In this document: one piece after another, positions 1 through 6,524 of the stretch
Layout of the letters: each line of letters starts with the position of its first letter
Position numbering within the stretch: the stretch's first letter is position 1
Assembly: GCA_046496745.1 (NCBI GenBank)
Contig: JAWOGQ010000089.1
Coordinates: 1 to 12,334, forward strand
From: JBNJGT01 sp046496745
GTDB lineage: Archaea > Nanobdellota > Nanobdellia > Woesearchaeales > JACJVW01
Reading direction: 5' to 3'
DNA length: 12,334 nucleotides
Translations under genes and position numbers: made by a program
Notes under the pieces: generated by a model
Told to the model about the DNA's origin: nothing
What the model saw: the letters and a program-made list of their open reading frames with translations, nothing else
Database searches by the model: none

Positions 1-26
1 GTGGAATAGACTTTTACTTGTTTCAT
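1..26 (-). CDS. Start of a partial gene, possibly glutaredoxin-like
   Basis: Reading leftwards off the window, an ATG at 26 opens a frame of eight complete codons, MKQVKVYS, before the sequence ends. A strong Shine-Dalgarno match, AGGTGAT at 30-36, sits three bases before the ATG, which is the main reason to call it real. The peptide matches the first beta strand of many glutaredoxin/NrdH-like proteins, which start with a similar lysine-valine-tyrosine-serine stretch before a CPxC motif. That motif would lie outside the window, so the family assignment is inference. The gene begins 16 bases after the stop of the HD hydrolase and is probably cotranscribed with it. Unlike most genes here it uses a ribosome binding site, as expected for an internal operon gene. 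Confidence 0.45.
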
Positions 27-29
27 ATT

Positions 30-36
30 ATCACCT
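30..36 (-). promoter_or_regulatory. Shine-Dalgarno site of the partial leftmost gene
   Basis: AGGTGAT on the minus strand, three bases before the ATG at 26, is complementary to the usual archaeal 16S rRNA 3' end. It is the clearest ribosome binding site in the window and contrasts with the leaderless starts of most neighbours. Confidence 0.6.
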
Positions 37-42
37 AACCTA

Positions 43-576
43 TTAAGGTAGCTGATGATTTTTAAGGGTTGGTGAGATGTGAGGCTTTTCATTGTTTTTT
101 TTCATATACGGGCGCAGGTATTCGCGCAGAAGGAGAGCATAATAAGGGGACAGCTCTTCTGCCAACTCAAATATGGCCTCAGAGCAGTCAAAACACTTGC
201 GGGAAATAGTGCCAGGCCTTAAACCACTATCAAGGCACTTGCAGTTGTGAAGGGTATCTGCAATCTTGATTATCTTTACCTCGTATGGTGAATTGCGGAT
301 GCGATTGATATATTCGGCTGGAGAAACATCTCTTGTGAGGGCTGCAACGATTGATGCAAGGTAATCATCGAAAAGATGAGCAAGGTATGCCTTTGAGATA
401 TCGCATTCCTCGAGAGAATCATGAAGCCAGGCGGCAGCAAGTATGTGAGGGTTGCTGACCCCTATATCCCTGAGAAGATTGTATACTGCTTCACAGTGAT
501 GGATAAAAGGGGTTCCATCGCGCCTGAGCTGCCCTTCATGAAGAGTGCTTGCGAGCGCTTCCGCTCTTTTTATCAT
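43..576 (-). CDS. MESH1/SpoT-like HD-domain phosphohydrolase
   Basis: A 177-residue stand-alone HD hydrolase of the RelA/SpoT hydrolase type (MESH1-like). In this family a metal-dependent site removes the 3' pyrophosphate of (p)ppGpp, or acts on a related nucleotide. Visible motifs are the paired histidines H26-H27, the central HD at 52-53 followed by E56-E57 (HDSLEE, where SpoT has HDxxED), and KIAD at 104-107 with N111. No synthetase, TGS or ACT domain is present, and the length fits the small alarmone hydrolase class. The start is an ATG at 576 with a TATA box 24-33 bases upstream, giving a leaderless message. The gene lies 45 bases after the DEAD-box helicase. The last ~20 residues are polar and probably disordered. 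The hydrolase family is clear; the substrate in an archaeon is not known. Confidence 0.8.
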   Translation of the reverse strand: MIKRAEALASTLHEGQLRRDGTPFIHHCEAVYNLLRDIGVSNPHILAAAWLHDSLEECDISKAYLAHLFDDYLASIVAALTRDVSPAEYINRIRNSPYEVKIIKIADTLHNCKCLDSGLRPGTISRKCFDCSEAIFELAEELSPYYALLLREYLRPYMKKNNEKPHISPTLKNHQLP

Positions 577-598
577 TAAGAAATAATTGAAATAAAAG

Positions 599-609
599 GT
601 ATAAAAAGA
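599..609 (-). promoter_or_regulatory. TATA box of the HD hydrolase gene
   Basis: CTTTTTATACC on the minus strand lies about 24-33 bases before the ATG at 576, inside the 45-base gap behind the helicase gene. The spacing predicts transcription starting at or next to the ATG (leaderless). Confidence 0.6.
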
Positions 610-621
610 TTGTGTATATCC

Positions 622-2037
622 TTAGCGCTGAGCCCACTTAGGCCCGTCCCGGAAATTGCCTTTCCGGGGTTTGCGAGAGTCCTTGGAATCTCTTCCACCT
701 TTAGATTCTGAACCTCGTGGTCCGCCTCTGGATCCACCTCTGGACTCTGATCCGCCTCTTGAGCTGCCTCTAGGTCCTGATGAACCTCGTGGTCCACCTC
801 TGGAACCGCCTCTAGAACCGGGTCCGCCTCTGGATCCTCCTCTGGCTCCACCTCGTGGTCCGCCTCTGGAGCCTCCACCATATCCACCGGATCTTCCGGA
901 ATCGCGACCCATTTCGGGTTTTTTTACCTGGATAATCGGAAATTGTGGTGTATCAACTCTTTCTATCTCAAAATCATTGTCTTTCAAGACACGACCGAAA
1001 TTGTCATGGTCTCTCGGGCTCAGGAGATTGATTACTTTACCTGATTTACCAGCTCTAGCTGTACGACCGATACGATGAACATACTGCTTGCTGTCTCCAG
1101 GGATATCATAATTGTAGATATGAGATACATCTGGTATGTCAAGACCACGAGCAGCAACATCAGTACAGACAAGCACATAAGCCTTATTCGTATTGAATTT
1201 CTTTATCACAGTGTCACGCTTCTGTTGGGTAAGCCCTCCGTGAATCTCAATTGCATCAACCTTTTCCTTGCGTAATGCTCTTGCAACCATCTCAGTTGTG
1301 ACCTTTGAATTGCAAAAAACCATCACCAGGCTGTTCTCTTCCTCCTTGATAAGATGGACAAGCAATGAAAGCTTGCGATGATTCTGGACGTCATAGTAGA
1401 TCTGCGGTAAGTTTTCAGGGAGAACATATTGCTCGGCAGTAACATATTCTGGTTCCTTGGTAAACTGTTTTGCCAATCTCCTTATTTCAGGAGGCATTGT
1501 CGCTGAGAACAAGAATGTCTGGCGCTCTTTTGGGCATTGTTTCATGATCTTTTTCACATCATCAATAAAACCCATGTCAAGCATCCTGTCTGCTTCGTCC
1601 AGGACAAGGAATTCTACCTTTGAAAGGTCCATTGTCCCTCTCTGGAGATGGTCAAGCAATCTTCCTGGTGTTCCAACAACGATATCTGTCCTGCGTAGGG
1701 CATCGATCTGAGGATTGATTGAAACTCCCCCATAGACTGATGTCACTTTGAGTTTTTTCATCGAGAAATCGATAAGGGCTTCCATTACCTGGTTTGCAAG
1801 CTCCCTTGTGGGAGTCACTACAAGCGCCTTAATGCCGTTTCCTTTCTTTATGTTCTGGATAATTCCTGCACCGAATGCAAGGGTCTTGCCTGATCCTGTA
1901 GCGCTCTGTGCAATCACGTCTCTTCCCTGCAAAGTTGGAGGGATGGACATTTCCTGAACTGGTGTCGGTGTATCAAATCCGTGCTTTTCTAATGAAGTGA
2001 GCACTGTTCCTTTTATTCCTAATTCTTTAAAATTCAT
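622..2037 (-). CDS. DEAD-box RNA helicase with RGG-rich tail
   Basis: A 471-residue superfamily 2 ATP-dependent RNA helicase. The order of motifs is complete: Q motif near residues 21-28, Walker A ATGSGKT 46-52, PTREL 76-80, GG 103-104, TPGR 123-126, DEAD 147-150, SAT 178-180, ARGLD 296-300 and HRIGRTAR 321-328. After about residue 375 comes a low-complexity tail with nine RGG and three RGS units, ending in a basic patch. Such tails bind RNA and are typical of cold-adaptation helicases that unwind mRNA and help ribosome assembly. The ATG at 2037 begins directly with the Q-motif region. No Shine-Dalgarno is seen; the nearest good TATA box (2110-2119) predicts a leader of about 50 bases. Leaders are known for archaeal cold-induced deaD genes, so temperature control is a reasonable inference. 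Confidence 0.95.
   Translation of the reverse strand: MNFKELGIKGTVLTSLEKHGFDTPTPVQEMSIPPTLQGRDVIAQSATGSGKTLAFGAGIIQNIKKGNGIKALVVTPTRELANQVMEALIDFSMKKLKVTSVYGGVSINPQIDALRRTDIVVGTPGRLLDHLQRGTMDLSKVEFLVLDEADRMLDMGFIDDVKKIMKQCPKERQTFLFSATMPPEIRRLAKQFTKEPEYVTAEQYVLPENLPQIYYDVQNHRKLSLLVHLIKEEENSLVMVFCNSKVTTEMVARALRKEKVDAIEIHGGLTQQKRDTVIKKFNTNKAYVLVCTDVAARGLDIPDVSHIYNYDIPGDSKQYVHRIGRTARAGKSGKVINLLSPRDHDNFGRVLKDNDFEIERVDTPQFPIIQVKKPEMGRDSGRSGGYGGGSRGGPRGGARGGSRGGPGSRGGSRGGPRGSSGPRGSSRGGSESRGGSRGGPRGSESKGGRDSKDSRKPRKGNFRDGPKWAQR
701..900 (-). repeat. RGG-coding low-complexity repeat
   Basis: Degenerate short units, on the plus strand variants of cctctgg, ggtccgcct and ggatccacc, encode the glycine-arginine tail of the helicase. 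The unit length is mostly a multiple of three, so copies can be gained or lost without breaking the frame. More than one frame is open here on both strands, giving spurious proline-rich and acidic ORFs that I do not regard as genes. Confidence 0.75.
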
Positions 2038-2109
2038 TTTACTGAGAAGAAAACACTAAGGTGATAGTGAATAGGTCAGAATTCCTTTGTGATTTCTTCA
2101 ACCTCTGCT

Positions 2110-2145
2110 ATTTATAAAACTTAGGGATATGAGTTTATTTATAAA
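2110..2145 (-). promoter_or_regulatory. Double TATA element upstream of the DEAD-box helicase
   Basis: ATTTATAAA occurs twice, at 2110-2118 and 2136-2144, 26 bases apart. Both contain the self-complementary core TTTATAAA. The proximal copy predicts transcription starting near 2085 and a leader of about 50 bases before the ATG at 2037; the distal copy predicts about 75. I see no plus-strand gene that the distal copy would serve. Which copy is used cannot be told from sequence. Confidence 0.5.
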
Positions 2146-2159
2146 TCTATGGGTTTTAT

Positions 2160-2342
2160 CTATTTCATCTCTGTTTCATGTTTTGTGACAAACCGGCTTT
2201 GGTCAGTTTTCGGATATTTCCATGCTTGCCCCACGACATTCCCCAAAACTCGTATACATTGCTCTATCCTGATTCTGTGTCTTCTCATCAAGTGTGTTGC
2301 TATACCAAATAGGATCTGTATCAAAGGCACCCTAGTCCGCAT
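2160..2342 (-). CDS. Doubtful 60-residue ORF coupled to the kinase stop
   Basis: An ATG at 2342 overlaps the TAA of the kinase gene (TAATG), an arrangement typical of translational coupling, and opens a basic 60-residue frame. I do not recognise the product. It has no clear domain, signal or membrane segment. Against it, the frame offset by one base over about 2205-2325 has more gene-like codons and reads like a hydrophilic peptide (DTDPIWYSNTLDEK), but lacks a start next to the kinase and ends in a stop. Either this small ORF is real, or the spacer holds a decayed coding remnant. Together with the promoter region at 2038-2159 this is all I can see between the kinase and helicase genes. Confidence 0.2.
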   Translation of the reverse strand: MRTRVPLIQILFGIATHLMRRHRIRIEQCIRVLGNVVGQAWKYPKTDQSRFVTKHETEMK

Positions 2343-2902
2343 TACCCGGAACTCTTGCCCAGTATTTGATCCAATTCCTGTTCTAGTTCTCCCAATGTCG
2401 TGGAACTGGTCGTATCAAGGTCAAATTTTTTCCCTCCGATTGAAAGAAATTCGCTCTTTTCTCTTGAAAGAATGGGAATCCACTCCTCCATTGTCCTGCG
2501 AACCCGATGCCCAGGATGCCTTCTCTTGGACTCTTCTCTCTTTTTGAATCGCTCCAAGATGATTTCCTGTCTGGCGAAACACCTTATTTGTACTGGAATG
2601 AAATCAAGTTTTCTAAGTTGATGGAACTTGTGGTTTGCAATCTCTGGCACAAAATTTGCTTCGACCACAACAGAACTACGAGACTCAAGCAACATTTCAA
2701 CGAAATGGTACAATAGCTCATAGCTTGCCCCGCCTATTTTCCGACAGAGATCCTTTTCATTCCACCCAAGTTCATCAAACAACACTTCTTTAATACTATC
2801 CTTACAGATGAATGGTAAGGAGAACCTATTACTTATCTGCTTTCCAATTGTAGTTTTTCCGGTTCCAGGTAAGCCAGTAACAATTATAAGTACAGGTTGC
2901 AT
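2342..2902 (-). CDS. Small P-loop kinase (AAA_33 / zeta-toxin-like)
   Basis: About 186 residues with a Walker A motif GLPGTGKT at 10-17, preceded by a hydrophobic beta strand. The later VVVEANF region and an arginine-rich lid (residues ~120-140) fit the P-loop kinase group that includes zeta toxin, chloramphenicol phosphotransferase and polynucleotide kinase-like proteins. Such enzymes phosphorylate a small molecule, sugar or nucleic-acid end; the substrate cannot be read from the sequence. I choose the ATG at 2902 over a TTG two codons upstream because a TATA box at 2924-2933 lies 22-31 bases before it, the spacing seen at other leaderless genes here. No antitoxin-like partner is recognisable next to it, so a toxin role is not supported. 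Confidence 0.75.
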   Translation of the reverse strand: MQPVLIIVTGLPGTGKTTIGKQISNRFSLPFICKDSIKEVLFDELGWNEKDLCRKIGGASYELLYHFVEMLLESRSSVVVEANFVPEIANHKFHQLRKLDFIPVQIRCFARQEIILERFKKREESKRRHPGHRVRRTMEEWIPILSREKSEFLSIGGKKFDLDTTSSTTLGELEQELDQILGKSSG

Positions 2903-2923
2903 CAGCAAGAAGATTGGTATTGA

Positions 2924-2933
2924 TACTATATTA
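2924..2933 (-). promoter_or_regulatory. TATA box of the P-loop kinase gene
   Basis: TTAATATAGT on the minus strand lies 22-31 bases before the ATG at 2902 and just after the end of the upstream broken gene. It supports a leaderless start at the ATG rather than the TTG further out. Confidence 0.5.
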
Positions 2934-2943
2934 ATCTGTCCAT

Positions 2944-3399
2944 CTATTTCCTTAAAGGTTTAGTCTTTAGCAGATGCGATTCAATCAGCGCGCTTTTCTC
3001 TTTCCTGCCGATGAACTCGTAGGCTCTTTTTGCATGCTGAAGGGGAGTATGGGAAACTGCAAACCTTGCCAGAAGCAAACCTTGCCAGAAAACAAATTCA
3101 ACGAGATCAAACATGAGGAGTTCTGTATCAAGGGGTTTGTAATCTCAACCTCATATCCATCGATCACACAGATAAGAGAACTGGCATTCAGTTCTTGGTT
3201 GAAGAAATCACGCTGAACATACTCATGCAAATAATGACGAAACATCTGCAAACCGTTCTTACCTGTAGTTATATCAAGATCATGAACAGGTATATCCATC
3301 CTTGTATTCGCAGGTTGGCACTACCCTCAAGCCTCCACCGGGCATGAGAAGGGCTTTTTTTATCACCGGTAGTAACCCACGGATTTCCTCATTATTCAT
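2944..3399 (-). pseudogene. Unrecognised gene with two compensating frameshifts
   Basis: Three overlapping frames read as one protein of about 150 residues. The first runs from an ATG at 3399, six bases after the tyrS stop, through a PGGGLRVVPTCEY stretch to a stop at 3280-3282. The second takes over in the 3283-3320 overlap (IPVHDLDITTG, later LICVIDGYEV). The third is open from 3144, contains MFDLVEFVFWQG and AKRAYEFIGRKEKS, and stops at 2944-2946. All three segments have codon use like the neighbours. First and third are in the same frame, so the pattern fits roughly one base gained near 3300 and one lost near 3145. I do not recognise the family; the third part looks amphipathic-helical. 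It may be a decaying gene, a sequence with two indel errors, or less likely a programmed frameshift. The position just after tyrS suggests cotranscription. Confidence 0.65.
3059..3090. repeat. Perfect 16-base tandem duplication
   Basis: The plus-strand unit GCAAACCTTGCCAGAA occurs twice back to back at 3059-3074 and 3075-3090. It lies inside the last segment of the frameshifted gene. Sixteen is not a multiple of three, so gain or loss of a copy shifts the frame; the gene-like frame reads straight through both copies as FWQGL then LLARFA. Confidence 0.85.
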
Positions 3400-3405
3400 G
3401 ATCTT

Positions 3406-4479
3406 TCAATCATAGTATGAGTTGACTGTCTCAAGGAGTTCTTTTGCACGGCTGTTCTCCTGGAAATGCTTCCTGACAGGCTCAATAAAGGTATCAATGT
3501 AACCTGCTGTGGCAGTCTTAAGGTCCATCGGATGAAGTTCCTTATTGACAAATGCCTTCTCCAAATCCTCGTATGAAGTGAATTCCAGGTCACCACCGAA
3601 TTTTTCCGGCCTTTTGACTACAAAGTTATCTGTCTTTTCAAAGACTATATATTTGCAGTAATCAAGCACAGGATTGTCATCTGCGATACCTTCAGGGCAA
3701 TAAGCTTTCTTGAACTTGCGGTTTATGTCCTCAGTTGTGTCAGTCATGAATATTGCAGTCTCTGGTTTGGACTTGCTCATCTTAAGTTCTACTTTCCTGT
3801 CAATCGCATTCATCCCTTCAGTTTCCTTGAACTGGAGTCCAAGAAGCATGTGGTGGTGCAGGGCAATTGGTGGCTTTAGTCCCATTTTTGGAAAGATGTC
3901 ACGGGCCAGCATATTGACTTTTCTCTGGTCTATGCCAAGCTGGGCTATGTCTGCATCAAGATGGTGGATGTCTGCTGCCTGCATGAGAGGATATAAGATC
4001 TGTGCAGATGGATTGCTTGTGTTCTCTTCCCTGCCCATTATCTGTCCGCATCTCATGACTCTTGATATTGTGGAATTCATTGAAAGCTTGAGGACTGTCT
4101 CCCAGTAGCCAGGTGTATTGTTTATGAAATCAGATGCCCAGATGAATTCGACATTGTCCATGTCAAGGCCGCAAGCATTCCATACTTCGATAAAGTATTC
4201 TCCTACATTGCGAATCTTTTCCAGGTCACCTCCCATCTTGTTATTCAGCATGCCGAACCAGTCAGCAACATAGAACTTGAAATGGATACCTGCTTTAGTA
4301 AGCTTGTTCACTGTTATTGCACGAAGAAGGCCCTGGGCTATGTGAATCCTGCCAGATGGCTCAAAACCGTCATATGCTATAGGTCTTTCTTTCTCCTGCA
4401 AAAGTTTGCGTAGCTCTTCTTCATTAATCAGTTCCTCTCCAACACTTTTTATGAGTTCCAGCCTTTCTTCAATATCCAT
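3406..4479 (-). CDS. tyrS: Tyrosyl-tRNA synthetase
   Basis: A class I synthetase of 357 residues that charges tRNA-Tyr with tyrosine in the cytoplasm. The N-terminal tyrosine-site block YDGFEPSGRIHIAQG contains the HIGH-like signature HIAQ at 46-49, and the KMSKS loop is intact at 233-237. The YPLMQAADI stretch (163-171) and LGIDQRK (181-187) carry tyrosine- and ATP-pocket residues of the archaeal/eukaryotic TyrRS group. It is longer than the ~306-residue Methanocaldococcus enzyme but has no extra domain. I start at the ATG at 4479, not the TTG just before it, because AAGGTG lies seven bases upstream of the ATG. A TATA box at 4514-4522 overlaps the stop of the upstream peptidase gene, giving a short leader of about a dozen bases. 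Confidence 0.95.
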   Translation of the reverse strand: MDIEERLELIKSVGEELINEEELRKLLQEKERPIAYDGFEPSGRIHIAQGLLRAITVNKLTKAGIHFKFYVADWFGMLNNKMGGDLEKIRNVGEYFIEVWNACGLDMDNVEFIWASDFINNTPGYWETVLKLSMNSTISRVMRCGQIMGREENTSNPSAQILYPLMQAADIHHLDADIAQLGIDQRKVNMLARDIFPKMGLKPPIALHHHMLLGLQFKETEGMNAIDRKVELKMSKSKPETAIFMTDTTEDINRKFKKAYCPEGIADDNPVLDYCKYIVFEKTDNFVVKRPEKFGGDLEFTSYEDLEKAFVNKELHPMDLKTATAGYIDTFIEPVRKHFQENSRAKELLETVNSYYD

Positions 4480-4513
4480 CAATAAACACCTTCTAATATG
4501 TAGTCAACAATCA

Positions 4514-4522
4514 TTTATAAAA
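4514..4522 (-). promoter_or_regulatory. TATA box of tyrS
   Basis: TTTTATAAA on the minus strand overlaps the TAA stop of the M20 peptidase gene at 4515-4517. Transcription would start near 4492, leaving a short leader that contains AAGGTG as ribosome binding site. tyrS is therefore probably not dependent on the peptidase promoter. Confidence 0.55.
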
Positions 4523-5516
4523 TCTTTGACAGGAGCCTTGCAAGAAGCCGCTCATATTCCCTCATATTTGCCAAGGGAACTGTCTCTCCCACCTTATGGG
4601 CCATATCAAGAAGGCCAGGACCAAAGATTATGGTCTGCATACCTAACTTGTTGTAATAATACATCTCTGTGAATGCTGAGATTGTATGAGATGGTCCAAG
4701 AAGGTCTACTGCCGTCTTAAGAAAATCAGTCTCAACAACAGTAACAGGAAGGGTGAGATGATAAAAATCCGGTTTTGGAACATATCTTCTTATGAATGAT
4801 GCCACCTTATCCAGAGTATCATGCGGTGAGACCCTAACATCAACATAAGCCTTGGCACTGGCGGGGATTATATTGCTCTTGGTACCTGCCTGGAATATGT
4901 TTGTTGAGATAATGCTTTCTGGAAACCGCTCCTGGAATCCCTGTATCAGGGGGTCAAGTGCATGGATAATCTCATGGACAGGGTGACCACCTTCAGCATA
5001 TAATGCGGTATGACGCTGCTCAGCAGAGGTCTCATAATTGAATGGGGCAAGCCCGAACTGGGATGCAAAAAGCTTGAGGTCTGTGGGTTCTGAAAGTATG
5101 CACATTTTCAGTCCTTCAAAGAGTTCAGGTTTTTTCATGCATGCCTTTGCCCCGTCAAGAGGGCCTTCTTCTCCTACTGTGACAAGAAACGCTATATCCT
5201 TATACTCCAGGAGAAGTTTTAGCATTATCGCTAAACCTGATTTCATGTCACTTGCTCCGATGCCATGAAGATGGGTCTCGGTAATATATGCTTTATAATG
5301 TGGTTCACTCGGAACTGTGTCAATATGACCTGCCATCAGAAGGGTCGGATAGCCTTTGGTTGCAAGGATGCACCAGCGTCCGGTTTCAACAGGAATCCGC
5401 TTGAATGGGATATTATTATCATTGAGAAAAGATTCAATATATACGAGACATTCGGTTTCGTTACCTATCACAGAATCAATCGAAACCAAATCTTTTGCAA
5501 GCTGAAGAGCGTCCAT
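4515..5516 (-). CDS. M20-family metallopeptidase/deacylase
   Basis: A 333-residue zinc-dependent hydrolase of the M20 (ArgE/DapE/ACY1/CPG2) family. The metal and catalytic residues are all visible: H64 and D66 in AGHIDTV, bridging D90 in GASDMKSG, catalytic E116-E117 in VGEEG, E143 in LSEPTD, and a late histidine H307. Residues ~165-265 fit the lid/dimerisation domain, with the family-typical histidine near GGHPVHE. Members cleave dipeptides or N-acyl amino acids, or act in lysine or arginine synthesis. No biosynthetic neighbours are present, so the substrate stays open; a dipeptidase-like or acyl-amino-acid hydrolase role is most neutral. The ATG at 5516 lies 21-30 bases downstream of a TATA box, so the message is probably leaderless. 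It diverges from the AbrB-PhoU operon. Confidence 0.88.
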   Translation of the reverse strand: MDALQLAKDLVSIDSVIGNETECLVYIESFLNDNNIPFKRIPVETGRWCILATKGYPTLLMAGHIDTVPSEPHYKAYITETHLHGIGASDMKSGLAIMLKLLLEYKDIAFLVTVGEEGPLDGAKACMKKPELFEGLKMCILSEPTDLKLFASQFGLAPFNYETSAEQRHTALYAEGGHPVHEIIHALDPLIQGFQERFPESIISTNIFQAGTKSNIIPASAKAYVDVRVSPHDTLDKVASFIRRYVPKPDFYHLTLPVTVVETDFLKTAVDLLGPSHTISAFTEMYYYNKLGMQTIIFGPGLLDMAHKVGETVPLANMREYERLLARLLSKIL

Positions 5517-5536
5517 GAAAAAAGGGTAAGGTTCTT

Positions 5537-5546
5537 CATTTATAAC
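5537..5546 (-). promoter_or_regulatory. TATA box of the M20 peptidase gene
   Basis: GTTATAAATG on the minus strand lies 21-30 bases before the ATG at 5516, in the 96-base divergent region shared with the AbrB-PhoU operon. The spacing predicts a leaderless message. Confidence 0.6.
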
Positions 5547-5581
5547 CTTGTCGTTAAATATTCACAAAGCCGTTGCGAAAA

Positions 5582-5590
5582 TAATAAATA
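5582..5590 (+). promoter_or_regulatory. TATA box of the AbrB-PhoU operon
   Basis: TAATAAATA lies 23-31 bases before the ATG at 5613. The GGAG directly before the ATG is too close to act as a normal ribosome binding site, so a leaderless start is more likely. Confidence 0.55.
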
Positions 5591-5600
5591 TGCTTAAGCA
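5591..5600. promoter_or_regulatory. Palindrome next to the TATA box, possible operator
   Basis: TGCTTAAGCA is a perfect 10-base palindrome directly downstream of the TATA box, between it and the predicted start site at 5613. A dimeric protein bound here would block initiation. The first gene encodes an AbrB-type DNA-binding domain, so autoregulation is possible but only inferred. Confidence 0.3.
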
Positions 5601-5612
5601 TTCTTCAGGAGC

Positions 5613-6524
5613 ATGAAGCGTAAGGTAAACAAGGTCGGATCAAATACCCTTACTGTGAGTCTTCCAAACAGATGGGTTAAGTATCTGGACCTTAAGCCTG
5701 GCGATGAACTTAACATGGAAGAAAAAGGTGTACAACTGATCATATCACCTGAAGAGATTAACATAAAAGATAAGCTTGAGATGGATATCTCTATTGATTC
5801 TGATGATAAGACTTATGTCAGATCCTTATTGGGAGCATTGTACAGGAAAGGATATGATGTTTTGCGAATAACTTATGATAATGAAGAGACCTTCAGGATA
5901 CTAAGGGATTGTGCGTATTATCTTATCGGTTTTGAGATCATGGAGACAAAACCTAATTATTGCGTGATGCAAGGGATGCTGACAGAATCAGAAGGAGAGT
6001 TCCAGAATACGCTTCACAAGATAGTCAATGTAGTAAAGACAACAAGCCAGACAACACTTGAAGATTACAAGAGAAAGAAATTTGATCACATGGAAGACAT
6101 GGAGGATTATAGATACACTGCATGGAAACTGAGGGATTATGCTATACGGATCCTGAACAAAAAGAAGATATTCAGTGAAGTAAACAGTGCTTATGTGACA
6201 ATCCTCTGGACACTTGAGAAGATCAACAGGGATTACAAGCGCATATACGAAGAGTTGAAGAAGAAAGATATTGATTACAGTGAAGATATCAAGGATTATC
6301 TTGAAACAGTCAATGATTTCTTTTTGTATTTCACAAAGAATATATCCTCTGATGAGATTGAGAAAATAAATAAGATACATCACAATTATAAGAGATATCT
6401 TGAGGATGGAGCTAATCTGCTTGAAAAGAAACAAGAGGAAGTGGTAGTTATCCATCTCCTGATGAATGTTGTCAATAGGATACAGGACATGTCATCAGCG
6501 CTTTTCATAAAAAATCTAACATGA
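5613..6524 (+). CDS. AbrB/SpoVT-domain and PhoU-like regulator
   Basis: A 303-residue protein. Residues 1-47 form a swapped-hairpin AbrB/MazE/SpoVT DNA-binding domain (NKVGSNTLTVSLPNRWV, then DLKPGDELNM). The rest is largely helical and charged and resembles the PhoU-type helical bundle fused to this domain in many archaea, usually annotated as phosphate uptake regulators. No phosphate transporter genes are near, so a phosphate role is not shown; its partners are two small-molecule phosphatases. It opens the operon, and its TGA overlaps the next ATG by four bases. A palindrome in the promoter may be its own operator. The start at 5613 is fixed by the TATA spacing and by the domain beginning at once. 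Confidence 0.85.
   Translation: MKRKVNKVGSNTLTVSLPNRWVKYLDLKPGDELNMEEKGVQLIISPEEINIKDKLEMDISIDSDDKTYVRSLLGALYRKGYDVLRITYDNEETFRILRDCAYYLIGFEIMETKPNYCVMQGMLTESEGEFQNTLHKIVNVVKTTSQTTLEDYKRKKFDHMEDMEDYRYTAWKLRDYAIRILNKKKIFSEVNSAYVTILWTLEKINRDYKRIYEELKKKDIDYSEDIKDYLETVNDFFLYFTKNISSDEIEKINKIHHNYKRYLEDGANLLEKKQEEVVVIHLLMNVVNRIQDMSSALFIKNLT

Noticed and set aside
576..887. Acidic 103-residue minus-strand ORF and a proline-rich plus-strand ORF (656-1078)
   Set aside because: Both lie over the RGG-coding repeat of the helicase and arise from its low complexity; their repetitive sequences mirror the glycine-arginine codons.
2149..2547. Plus-strand 132-residue ORF
   Set aside because: More than half lies antisense to the well-supported kinase gene; codon use is poor and no domain is visible.
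2342..2902. Zeta-type toxin of a toxin-antitoxin pair
   Set aside because: The P-loop kinase fold is shared, but no epsilon-like antitoxin gene precedes or follows it and it has its own promoter.
5988..6455. 155-residue minus-strand ORF
   Set aside because: It is antisense to the AbrB-PhoU gene, and its hydrophobic composition reflects the complement of lysine- and glutamate-rich codons.
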